Positions 17,117-25,674 of a stretch of 42,122 nt of DNA are shown one piece after another (the stretch's first letter is position 1; every line of letters begins with the position of its first letter). The notes beneath the pieces are model-generated. The model was not told the origin of the DNA. It did not search any database and worked only from the letters and a program-made list of their open reading frames with translations. Made by a program: the position numbers and the translations under genes. Source of the stretch: CAYYNQ01 sp964473105 (GTDB lineage: Bacteria; Sumerlaeota; Sumerlaeia; MVZB01); assembly GCA_964473105.1 (NCBI GenBank), contig CAYYNQ010000019.1, positions 1 to 42,122 of the forward strand, in the 5' to 3' direction.

Positions 17117-18187
17117 ATGAGTATTCTGGTCATATCCACTTATCCACCCAACCCGTGCGGTATTGGTCAATATGCCAGCCAGCAGGTTGCCGCCTTAAGG
17201 CAAGAGGGCCGGCAGGTCGATGTGCTCTCAACCAATGACGGTGATACTGAATTTAACGAGGATCTGAAGGGTGGATTCCGAATCCTCAAGCTTCTAAAAT
17301 ATCTGTGGGCCTATCAGTCCGTCTACATACATTACACACCATTCTTTTATTTCAAAACTGACGATGGGTTTCGGGTGGACCGTATCATCACCAGCCTGTG
17401 TTTCCTGGTAATCATGACTCTGAGTCCACGCCGTATATCGTTCATCGTCCATGAAACGGAATACCAAGTCGATAAGAAGATCAGGGGATTAATCCGGAAT
17501 TTCATCGACGGTTTCTCCTTCAGACTTGCCCGGAAAATAATTCTTCACACAAATCGCGAGAGACAGGCATTCGCCGATTTCTACCGAATGGATCCGGCGA
17601 GTGAAAGACTCGAGGTCTGGCCTCAAGAAAAATACTATAGAAGACGCTGTTGCGATACGCGCGAGGATGCACGCCATAAACTCGGCATTGAACCGGACAT
17701 ACTGAATTTCCTTTGCCTGGGGTTTATCCAGCCCCACAAGAATTTTGACATGGCAATCGAGGCCTTCAGAGATGTTAAACATCCTTCGATACGGCTGAAT
17801 ATTGTCGGTTCAGTCCGAATCAAATGGGATGTCATTCATCAACATGCGATACGACTGCACGAACTTGCGGATAGGGACCCGCGTTGCGAAATATACGAAC
17901 ACTTCATCGACAACGAAACCTTTGATCGATGGATTGTAGCGGCCGATTATATCATCCTTCCCTACAATATAATCTGGTCTTCCGCCGTCGCAGGCAGGGC
18001 GCGCCTATTCAACCGGCCCATGCTCGTCTCCGATGCCGGAGGACTGCCGGAACAGATGACCCCGGGATCCCACCTGTTCCGGACACGTGAGCACCTGACC
18101 AAGTTGATCCATGATATATCCGAAAACCATATCCATGATTTTCGAAATACATCACCCCAAAAATACATGCTGCAACCAGACTCCTGA
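17117..18187 (+). CDS. GT4-like glycosyltransferase
   Basis: 356 residues from the ATG at 17117, preceded by AAGGTG; the longer TTG start at 17102 would overlap the upstream gene by 4 bases. N-terminal Rossmann half starts SILVISTYPPNPCGIGQYA, the usual glycine-rich opening of GT4 enzymes. The C-terminal half carries LNFLCLGFIQPHKNFDMAIE and, in place of a clear E-x7-E, the segment SSAVAGRARLFNRPMLVSDA. The enzyme likely acts in the cytoplasm on the same glycan as the upstream double enzyme. It is the last gene of the run. Donor and acceptor are unknown. Confidence 0.85.
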   Translation: MSILVISTYPPNPCGIGQYASQQVAALRQEGRQVDVLSTNDGDTEFNEDLKGGFRILKLLKYLWAYQSVYIHYTPFFYFKTDDGFRVDRIITSLCFLVIMTLSPRRISFIVHETEYQVDKKIRGLIRNFIDGFSFRLARKIILHTNRERQAFADFYRMDPASERLEVWPQEKYYRRRCCDTREDARHKLGIEPDILNFLCLGFIQPHKNFDMAIEAFRDVKHPSIRLNIVGSVRIKWDVIHQHAIRLHELADRDPRCEIYEHFIDNETFDRWIVAADYIILPYNIIWSSAVAGRARLFNRPMLVSDAGGLPEQMTPGSHLFRTREHLTKLIHDISENHIHDFRNTSPQKYMLQPDS

Positions 18188-18654
18188 AAAGGCTACAGAA
18201 CGGAACGGCCAGGCGAATGAACCCCGGTCATTCAGAAACGGTGTCATGATAATTCCATCATCTGTTACGATGACATCAACCGGTTTATGAATGAGCAGAT
18301 ATATATTGAAGCAATGAACCTGATATGCCCCCGATTATCCCTGCAATATCGAGAAGAATTTCCGGTCGGGTCAACGCTGTTATTGGGGAACCCTTTCCGT
18401 CACATCCGGAACATCCGCAACTACCCAGGGAATCGGGCATGCCGCGCTTTCAGGAATTTACCACAGAAACAGCATCCCCAAATCGGAATTGGATAAAAAC
18501 CGCCTTCGCAATACCCGGGACATAGGCCGAACAGCATTCATGCGCAGCAACCCAATGAGAAATTACAGGATCTTCAAGGAATTACTTCGTCATACTGGTG
18601 AAAAATAATTGAATCGAAGGTTTCCATGATACTGTCCTATCCTAGAGAGGGGGA
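18188..18654. other. Intergenic stretch between convergent units
   Basis: No gene supported. Two overlapping plus-strand frames of 66-69 codons have arginine- and proline-rich, non-protein-like sequences. A hairpin GAATGA...TCATTC (18215-18233) lies 28 bases after the glycosyltransferase stop but has no U-run, so a terminator is possible but unproven. Confidence 0.5.
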
Positions 18655-21423
18655 TCACGTCGATGCCGTATGGATACGATCCATGGTATAGATATGATGC
18701 TGATCCTCATTGGTATTGAGTGCGTATATTTTCCTGCCTTGAATCGCCTCTGGCTCAATCACCTGATCCACAGTTTCCCCATTGGAGCGAAGGTACTGAA
18801 TCTTAACTTCACGTTCATGTTCAATAGCAAATCGGATCAGTTTCAGGATATCCTTGTCTTCGGTGGCTGGGTTACTTCCGGCATACCCGTTGTCAGATCT
18901 CCCCTTACGTGGAACTTGGGTGACCAGCCGGTTAAGCTGTTTTTTATATTTACGGGTGGATTCATCCACGATTTTCCGTATTTTCTTCTCATGATTCGCC
19001 AAGAATACTTTGGCGATGGAGTCGGCATAGAATTTCGGGTTAAACCTTTCCTTTGCATTCAACGACAACCTTTGAAATAAGGGACGAACCCTGTCCTCAA
19101 ATACTATCTGGTCCTCATCATCTTCCATCATGATGGCAAACCGAAGAATCGCGAGAAGATCGTATAGTTCTTCGGCCTTGAGTGTAATCTGAAATAACCC
19201 ATCATTGGTCACATGCAGGCTTTCGGAATCAACTCTCGGCATAAAGCCAAGCCTCTGTAGTTCGCAGGCAATCTTCTTAAAATCAGAAGAACGGTTAAGA
19301 ATGATAAGGCGGTCATCGTAAACATCCTTGATTGATGGTTCGATCTTGGGATTGGCCTTCAGCTCTGCAACACGGTGTGTATCGTTGACCACCAAATAGC
19401 CCCCCGCCATACCCATGTCGATCTCGCCATGCCGGTTCTCACAGTCACTGACCATTTGCCGAACAACTTCAGGCAGATCCTTCCTTGAACCTTCTTCTAA
19501 AAACTGCACCATATCCTTGGCGGAGAGGCCGAAATCCATGCCATGCCTCACAGATTCCCGTGTGATGTTTAAAGTGGTCATGATATCGACTTTCTTGATA
19601 CTGGAAAACTGTAACAGTTGAAATAATCTGTCCAGTTCGAGATCTGGTGGCGTTACAATCTCCTGATTTGGCTGGACCGTGAAATGACGGCTCTGCACCG
19701 GGCAGGGCATACTCGGGTCGGGAATCGAGGCAAAGATTTTCTTGGGCAATGTATAAGATCGCTTCAATAATTCACAACCAAACTCCGTCAATCGGAAACA
19801 GTACTGGAAGTTTTCGTTCCCCAACAGGCGTATACTCGGCGAGTGGACATTATCGAAAGGTGTGATCGCCTCATTGGAGCGACTACCCAGTTTGGATGCA
19901 ACGTTCATATCGCGCACACCCAATATTACGATCCCCATCCAGTACAGAGACTCGGAAATCATCGACTCAAGAATAAGGCCTGGATGACGGTTGAACCTCT
20001 CGGAACGTACTGGGTCGGCTAGGCCAGGAATTTCCAGCAGCATACGCGGCAGCACGCTCTCTGAAAACGTATCGAAGTCAATCCATCTTTCGGCAGGGGT
20101 CTTCTCGAGCATTCGGAGAACGAATTTACGTAGCTCAATTACACCGATTAGGTTTTGGGGGAACACATCGGCATGCATGATATCGCCATCGATGAATTCC
20201 TCATTCCACTCATTGGTATTGAGCCAAAAATCGTAAAGATCCCGAAAACACGCCTGCCCCCGCCCAAACCACTTCATGATTGCACCGGAGACACGCCAAT
20301 AACCACCCACATGAATCAGCAATTTCTCGACGATGGAAAACAGCAATAGAAATGAGACATATTTCGTGGTCTTATTGTGGCTGAGCAGTGCAATGATCTT
20401 CTTGAGATCGTTCCGCCCCACACCTCCATTGTTCAATATTTTGACCTGATGACGATGAATATAGCCGCAGATGATAACAAGGTCGCGTAGAATGTTGTTG
20501 CTGTTATCCAAGACAACCCCAGGCCTTGGGGATCCCTCATGTCTACCAGCATATTTCTCACCGGGTAATTGACTCATTTCCACGAGCGACCGTTCGTCTT
20601 TCCGGTAACCCGTTTGGATGATCTGGGTAATGTCACGTGGCACCATCAGAAGATTATTATAACGGTTCTCAGCCTTCTCATAGATATGTACGATCCCAGC
20701 CTCCTCGACAAGTTTTCGCAGCTGACCAGCACGTGCATGATCGTATTTTTTATGGACGCCAGAATCCAACAGATCCTTCCAAGAACAGAGGCCGTTGCGA
20801 TGAAGTATCTTCTCGAACATCTCCAATTGGTTCTTGTCCATCTCTGAAAAACACTGCTTTAACCTTTTTGGATCAAGAAGTTGTCTGCGGATGTAATGCA
20901 CCAGGACCTGTTTCCTTCGGGTGGCGGAACGTCGGTTCAACATGTTTTTAAGGACAGTCTTCAATTCGGTGATCCCGAGTGACTGCAGGCAGTTTCCAAG
21001 GAAGCCCTGCCAGTAGGGCGGCAGATCAATCAACCGTAAATGAGGTTCCGGGATACCTAGAATATCCAGACTGATCAACTTGTCACGAATCCGTTCCCTC
21101 CAGATCAAACCGAAGCCGTTCATTTCTCGAATACAGGCTGCCATGGAATCGGCAGACTCAAATCCGCATCGACGACGCATTTCATCCACCGGTAGTTCCC
21201 CGCCGTGAACAGCAAGAAAATATACCATGTCCCGCTGGCGTGGGCTAAGGAGCTCAAAAACGGCCTGAAAATGGCCGACCGACTGCATTCTAGGGTAAAG
21301 GTGCTCAACCAGTGCATCCTTTTCGCCACTGATCGCTGAATCGGAAGGCACCAGCCCCCAGACCCGGGTGATCTCCCGAAGCTGATCAAGCGAACATGCG
21401 CGTAGTTGAGATTTCAACTTCAT
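18655..21423 (-). CDS. XPB partner protein: XPB/Ssl2-N-terminal-like domain with WYL-like C-terminus
   Basis: 922 residues from the ATG at 21423, where GAGG lies 7 bases upstream; a GTG at 21471 would overlap the helicase gene. Residues 1-150 are helical and resemble a SAP/WH module (SLDQLREITRVWGL). A helicase-associated XPB/Ssl2 N-terminal-like domain occupies about 590-750 (FTVQPNQEIVTPPDLELDRL, ITRESVRHGMDFGLSAKDMV, FLEEGSRKDLP). The last 60 residues resemble a WYL domain (IRFAIEHEREVKIQYLRSNG, IEPEAIQGRKIYALNTNE). In Actinobacteria a protein of the same kind sits beside XPB. It lacks Walker motifs, so it is not itself a helicase. It probably loads or regulates XPB in DNA repair, in the cytoplasm. 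Confidence 0.85.
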   Translation of the reverse strand: MKLKSQLRACSLDQLREITRVWGLVPSDSAISGEKDALVEHLYPRMQSVGHFQAVFELLSPRQRDMVYFLAVHGGELPVDEMRRRCGFESADSMAACIREMNGFGLIWRERIRDKLISLDILGIPEPHLRLIDLPPYWQGFLGNCLQSLGITELKTVLKNMLNRRSATRRKQVLVHYIRRQLLDPKRLKQCFSEMDKNQLEMFEKILHRNGLCSWKDLLDSGVHKKYDHARAGQLRKLVEEAGIVHIYEKAENRYNNLLMVPRDITQIIQTGYRKDERSLVEMSQLPGEKYAGRHEGSPRPGVVLDNSNNILRDLVIICGYIHRHQVKILNNGGVGRNDLKKIIALLSHNKTTKYVSFLLLFSIVEKLLIHVGGYWRVSGAIMKWFGRGQACFRDLYDFWLNTNEWNEEFIDGDIMHADVFPQNLIGVIELRKFVLRMLEKTPAERWIDFDTFSESVLPRMLLEIPGLADPVRSERFNRHPGLILESMISESLYWMGIVILGVRDMNVASKLGSRSNEAITPFDNVHSPSIRLLGNENFQYCFRLTEFGCELLKRSYTLPKKIFASIPDPSMPCPVQSRHFTVQPNQEIVTPPDLELDRLFQLLQFSSIKKVDIMTTLNITRESVRHGMDFGLSAKDMVQFLEEGSRKDLPEVVRQMVSDCENRHGEIDMGMAGGYLVVNDTHRVAELKANPKIEPSIKDVYDDRLIILNRSSDFKKIACELQRLGFMPRVDSESLHVTNDGLFQITLKAEELYDLLAILRFAIMMEDDEDQIVFEDRVRPLFQRLSLNAKERFNPKFYADSIAKVFLANHEKKIRKIVDESTRKYKKQLNRLVTQVPRKGRSDNGYAGSNPATEDKDILKLIRFAIEHEREVKIQYLRSNGETVDQVIEPEAIQGRKIYALNTNEDQHHIYTMDRIHTAST

Positions 21424-21448
21424 TATACAGCCTCGGACCGGCCCCGCA

Positions 21449-23191
21449 TCAACCTGATTCAGACGGGACACTCATCCCGACACCAGAGATTGGGTTCAGG
21501 GACTCCTTCGGATCAAGTTCCTCGAATGAGTTAACAATCCGGTATCGATATCCCTGTTCTGTCAGAAACATCTGGCGTTTCACTGCGAACTCGCACTCAC
21601 GTGTCTCGTTGCTGACCAGGGTGTAGAAGATGGCAGTATTATGAGTAGACTTGGGTCTCAATATACGACCTAGACGCTGAGCCTCCTCCTGACGTGATCC
21701 GAATGTCCCCGAAATCTGGATTGCAACTGAGGCATCGGGAAGATCGACCGCAAAATTGGCGACCTTGCTCACGACAAGGACCTTGACACGTCCATTTCTG
21801 AAATCAGAATAGAGCGTCTCCCGTTGTTTATTGGGAGTCTTACCTGTAATGATGGGCGCGCCAAGTTCATCATGGAAATATTCTAGCTGGTCCAGATACT
21901 GGCCGATGATGAGGATCTGTTCACCGATGTGCCGTCCAAGTATTGAACGAGCGACCTCAACCTTCGCCTCATTTTCTGATGCGATCCTAAACTTTGTTTT
22001 TGCATCAGCAATCGCATAGGAGTGAAGAAGTGCATCATGCAAGGGAACACGGATCTCTACGCAAAGCGCCTGTGCAATCCATCCCTGTTTTTCAAGTGTC
22101 TTCCAGGGCATGTCAATCTTCTTCGGACCGATTAGCGAAAAAACATCTGACTCTCTGCCATCTTCCCTCAAAAGTGTCGCCGTTAAACCAAGACGCCTCT
22201 TTGCCTGGATGTCAGCAACCGCACGGAAAACCGGGGCGGGCAGCATATGAACTTCATCATAAATAATCAGGCCCCATGCATTGCGATCAAACAGTTTCAT
22301 ATGAAGGAAATCCTCGTCCTTTTGTCTCCGGTAAGTCAGGATCTGATAGGTCGTGAGGGTCACGGGCCTGATTTCCTTCAACTCCCCGCTGTATTCACCG
22401 ATCATATCAGGGGTCAGTCGTGTCTTGTCGAGCAATTCCTCCCGCCACTGATGCAAGGCGGTGATGTTCGTCACAACAACCAGACAGTGCTGGCTGACCA
22501 CGCTCATGCAGCCGATGGCAACAATAGTCTTGCCCGCTCCGCATGGGAGAACCAGCACCCCAGACCCCCCCGTTGAACGACCATCCTGATGATAGACCTG
22601 GACTGCATCCCGTTGATACTTTCGAAAGGTGAAATCCAGCCCAGACGCGGCCTTTTGCCTAATCTCAATCACAAGCGGTTCACCATCGGTGTAACCTGCC
22701 AAATCCTCGACCGGATACTCCTTGCGGATTAGAGTCTGCTTCAAGTCTCCCCGCATCCGGTGCTTGACCGCTGCACTGCAGCGACCGATTCGCCGCATGA
22801 GCAACGGACGCACCTGACTATCGTTCCAAAATTGGTCCATCAAATGGGATTCATCGCACTCAAGAATAATTTCTTCATCAACCAATTGCAGCCTAACACG
22901 TCCGAAGCGGGACACATATTCAACCACATCATATTCGATGTTCTGAGGGACCGGGTAACGACTGAAACATTTCAAAGACTTCAGAATATCTTCAGCGGAA
23001 AGTCCGGAACTGGCCGCATTCCATAGGGACAGGGGCGTTATACGATAGGTGTGATAATGTTCAGGCGAGGAGACGATCTCTGAAAAAGCCGCGATCTCAT
23101 CCCGAGCTTGCTCATAAAGCCCATGATCAGTCTCAAGAAGCATTGACCGGTCGGACTGGACAATCAACGGGTTAGAACCGGAAATAGCCAT
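21449..23191 (-). CDS. xpb: XPB-type DNA repair helicase (SF2)
   Basis: 580 residues, the length of mycobacterial XPB. The N-terminus NPLIVQSDRSMLLETDH and HTYRITPLSLWNAASSG match the bacterial XPB damage-recognition/N-terminal domain. Helicase motifs: Q-like FRKYQRDAV (189-197), I PCGAGKT (216-222), II DEVH (312-315), III LTATLLRED with the XPB-specific RED loop (342-344), and VI QRLGRILRPK near 505. The enzyme is a 3'-5' ATP-driven DNA translocase in nucleotide excision repair; in eukaryotes it is part of TFIIH. The ATG at 23191 has AGGA about 15 bases away, which is a little far. The partner protein follows 25 bp downstream and a small protein precedes it by 27 bp. Confidence 0.95.
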   Translation of the reverse strand: MAISGSNPLIVQSDRSMLLETDHGLYEQARDEIAAFSEIVSSPEHYHTYRITPLSLWNAASSGLSAEDILKSLKCFSRYPVPQNIEYDVVEYVSRFGRVRLQLVDEEIILECDESHLMDQFWNDSQVRPLLMRRIGRCSAAVKHRMRGDLKQTLIRKEYPVEDLAGYTDGEPLVIEIRQKAASGLDFTFRKYQRDAVQVYHQDGRSTGGSGVLVLPCGAGKTIVAIGCMSVVSQHCLVVVTNITALHQWREELLDKTRLTPDMIGEYSGELKEIRPVTLTTYQILTYRRQKDEDFLHMKLFDRNAWGLIIYDEVHMLPAPVFRAVADIQAKRRLGLTATLLREDGRESDVFSLIGPKKIDMPWKTLEKQGWIAQALCVEIRVPLHDALLHSYAIADAKTKFRIASENEAKVEVARSILGRHIGEQILIIGQYLDQLEYFHDELGAPIITGKTPNKQRETLYSDFRNGRVKVLVVSKVANFAVDLPDASVAIQISGTFGSRQEEAQRLGRILRPKSTHNTAIFYTLVSNETRECEFAVKRQMFLTEQGYRYRIVNSFEELDPKESLNPISGVGMSVPSESG

Positions 23192-23218
23192 CGAATCGTT
23201 GTCATTTCCTGTCGTGTA

Positions 23219-23410
23219 TCACAACCGGACCCGGCACCCATAAATGTCCTTTTCGGGCACCCATTGGAAACCCTTACCTATCCGGGTGTAGGGTAAAACA
23301 TTATTATCCCCCGACCTGAAATATACGTCAAAAGTTTTTTCATTGAAACCGGTATTTTCGGACATCATTTCACATATTTCACCCGTTTCCGCCCAGATGA
23401 AACACACCAT
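23219..23410 (-). CDS. Small unrecognised protein heading the XPB operon
   Basis: 63 residues from an ATG at 23410 preceded by AGAGG at 5 bases, a good ribosome site. The same frame is open further up to 23530, but that would run into the divergent permease gene. The sequence is rich in aromatics and acids (MVCFIWAETGEICEMMSENT, GFQWVPEKDIYGCRVRL) and its codon use is like its neighbours. It has no signal, membrane helix or known motif. It ends 27 bp before the XPB start, which suggests cotranscription. A chance frame cannot be excluded. Confidence 0.45.
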   Translation of the reverse strand: MVCFIWAETGEICEMMSENTGFNEKTFDVYFRSGDNNVLPYTRIGKGFQWVPEKDIYGCRVRL

Positions 23411-23501
23411 TCTTTCCTCTTGACACCAATTCCGGCCATATCTCAACGAGAAAAACGGATCTAGATTGAATTCCCCGGCTGAATTGTTCATCATTGCCTG
23501 C

Positions 23502-24335
23502 ATGGAAACACCGTCCTCAGCCTTCCGCAATCTTCTTTACAACCTCGTACGCCGTGATTTGGCGGTGCGCTATAAATCAACCGTCCTGGGGTTCTTTTGG
23601 TCCTTCATAAAACCCCTCGCCCTAACGGGGATTTTCTGGGTCGTATTCGATTTCTTCCTCAACATGGGCCTGCAAGAGAAGCGGGCCAGCTTCACGCTTC
23701 ATCTGTTAACCGGAATTCTAGCATGGACGTTCTTCACTGGAACAACAACTGAATCCATGAATGTTATCCTGAACAATTCAAACCTCATCAAAAAGGTGAA
23801 ACTCCCCCTAACCGTTTTCCCGATATCGATGGTCGCATCACACATGATCCATTTCCTTCTCGGATTTCTTGTCCTGACGGTCCTTCTGATCATATGTAAT
23901 TATCCTCCCAACATTTACTACATTTTCCTGCCACTCCTCTTCCTGCTCCATTACATGCTCACGCTGGCTGTATCGTTCATTTTATCAGCAATGAATGTTT
24001 TCTACAGAGATCTCAGTTCCATCTGGGAGGTTTTCTCCAATGGATGGTTCTATGCCACACCAATCATTTATCCGGCCACCCTCGCCGTCGATAAACTCGA
24101 CGCAGTTGGATGGAATACCGTCAAGTGGCTCTTTTACCTGAACCCGATGACCCCAATTATCCTCTCCTACAGGAGGATCCTGCTCTATGCACCACTGGAA
24201 GATCCATTACTTGAGGTCCCCGACCGCGAACTGGCTATCTTTCTCCTGATTTGCATCATCCTGACAGGGCTAATGCTGACTGTCGGCAGAAAGATATTCA
24301 ATCACCATGCCCGGTCGTTCGCCGACGAACTTTAA
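23502..24335 (+). CDS. ABC-2 type polysaccharide export permease (Wzm-like)
   Basis: 277 residues from the ATG at 23502; a TTG at 23466 is also possible and neither has a clear ribosome site. The N-terminal amphipathic segment NLVRRDLAVRYKSTVLGFFW is the hallmark of Wzm/TagG permeases, followed by six membrane helices and a conserved NVFYRDLSSIWEVFSNGWFY gate helix plus LNPMTPIILSYRRILL near the end. It would carry a lipid-linked glycan from cytoplasm to periplasm. It needs an ABC ATPase (Wzt), which is not adjacent; the next gene is an unrelated unknown. It belongs functionally to the glycan genes at 8-18 kb and is divergent from the XPB operon. Confidence 0.88.
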   Translation: METPSSAFRNLLYNLVRRDLAVRYKSTVLGFFWSFIKPLALTGIFWVVFDFFLNMGLQEKRASFTLHLLTGILAWTFFTGTTTESMNVILNNSNLIKKVKLPLTVFPISMVASHMIHFLLGFLVLTVLLIICNYPPNIYYIFLPLLFLLHYMLTLAVSFILSAMNVFYRDLSSIWEVFSNGWFYATPIIYPATLAVDKLDAVGWNTVKWLFYLNPMTPIILSYRRILLYAPLEDPLLEVPDRELAIFLLICIILTGLMLTVGRKIFNHHARSFADEL

Positions 24336-24399
24336 ACGGTATTGATTCCCGAAATACCTCACGGAACCATTGATATTGCCGGACACAAATCGCATGTGT

Positions 24400-24422
24400 A
24401 TATACGCCCTCCATAAGAGGGT
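24400..24422. terminator. Hairpin downstream of the permease gene, possible terminator
   Basis: CCCTC, loop CATAA, GAGGG inside ATAC...GTAT flanks, about 65 bases after the permease stop. A T-rich stretch (ATATTTTT) comes 20 bases later, not directly after the stem, so the call is weak. Confidence 0.25.
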
Positions 24423-24601
24423 ATGGCTTCCCGACAGGAATATTTTTCCGTAAGTCTAGGGCCTGATATCTTGACATCTGAACGCCAATATTCAATAATT
24501 TTTCGCTTCCTTTCTACGCTAGGTCTACCATATTTAAGCATGAGGTTTCTCCCATCAACACCAAGGCAAAAAATGAAGATCTGGCGCGTTATGAAAAACT
24601 G

Positions 24602-25456
24602 ATGCAGGACTGGAAGGCCTCGAGCTTGGCCAGCGGCAGGAAAAAAAAGCTCACCGAGAAGAATCCGGCCGAATCCTTTAGGACAGAGATTAAAGACCCC
24701 AATCTGATGCCCGCCATCGATTCCCGTGCACCATCGGGTGACCCGGATTCCGTGCAGAGAACATGGCAGCCAGGCATGATTCTGTCCATCAACAAGCACA
24801 CACTGGGCGTATACAAGAAATTCATGCCCGAATCTGCCATTCACTTGGTTGCCATTCTTTGTTCCGACGGTTTCATCAAGATACAGGGCATATCGTTTAA
24901 GGGCATGGAAGTCGATGAAATCGGAAACCTGACGCCTGAGTTGTTCAAACACCTTGAATCCCTGTCAAAATGGGAACGAGATTTAATTGTCTTCCACTGC
25001 TACCGCTATGAGGATACGTTCAGGATTCCCATCCCGAGCGTTTCTGGAAAACCTAGCCCAAAAAAAATACAACCTAATGAATTGAACCATTTTGGAGCCG
25101 TGTCCGAATCCGATAAAGATAATGATATCAGCAATAACGAGGTGATGAAATCTGATGCCGGAACAAATCAGGCTGTGGATCATGAACCGGCCGCACCAGA
25201 GGAAATCATGCACTTGACATCCCAGAATCCGATAGCCGGTATGCAGAGAGGACAACGCGTCCAGATCCAGATGGGCATGAAATTATGGAATGCGGTGTTT
25301 TGGGGATGTGACATGACGGGCATGGTCGTAGCCCACAACACCTGCAAGAAATGGTCACTGATGTATTTGGACCTACATCGTTATCGGAATTCCCTGAAGA
25401 TTGACCCCCAAATTGATCAAGGTCTGATCCAAGAAATTCAGGATGACTTATCCTGA
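24602..25456 (+). CDS. Unrecognised cytoplasmic protein, possibly two related domains
   Basis: 284 residues from the only ATG in frame. The frame stays open upstream to 24482 with protein-like sequence (KAKNEDLARYEKL), so the true start may be a rare codon or be lost by a frameshift; the ATG has no ribosome site. A basic N-terminal region precedes a domain at about 55-150 (WQPGMILSINKHTLGVYKKF, IKIQGISFKGMEVDEIGNLT). A disordered acidic linker (about 155-205) leads to a second domain (GQRVQIQMGMKLWNAVFWGC, WSLMYLDLHRYRNSLKIDP). The two domains share a G-x4-I opening and a spacing that hint at a duplication. No signal or membrane helix is seen. Function unknown. Confidence 0.6.
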   Translation: MQDWKASSLASGRKKKLTEKNPAESFRTEIKDPNLMPAIDSRAPSGDPDSVQRTWQPGMILSINKHTLGVYKKFMPESAIHLVAILCSDGFIKIQGISFKGMEVDEIGNLTPELFKHLESLSKWERDLIVFHCYRYEDTFRIPIPSVSGKPSPKKIQPNELNHFGAVSESDKDNDISNNEVMKSDAGTNQAVDHEPAAPEEIMHLTSQNPIAGMQRGQRVQIQMGMKLWNAVFWGCDMTGMVVAHNTCKKWSLMYLDLHRYRNSLKIDPQIDQGLIQEIQDDLS

Positions 25457-25674
25457 TCAAAGCTTCCTCCAGCAGATCTTCTCGACATCCGTATCAGCCT
25501 CATACAAGGGGATACACATCGCGCTTTCTTTTGTTCGAGTGATTTGAGTGGAATAAACACAGGGGAACAAGAAAAACACGCTAGTCAGAAAGTTTCAGAT
25601 GAATCGCGGACAGGCAGGATCTTATGCCGCGTCACTTTGGTGCCGAAAACTCGCCTCCCTTGAGCACAGGAATG

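Noticed and set aside
18287..18525. Two small overlapping plus-strand frames
   Set aside because: Arginine/proline-rich translations without ribosome sites in a region between convergent genes; not supported as genes.
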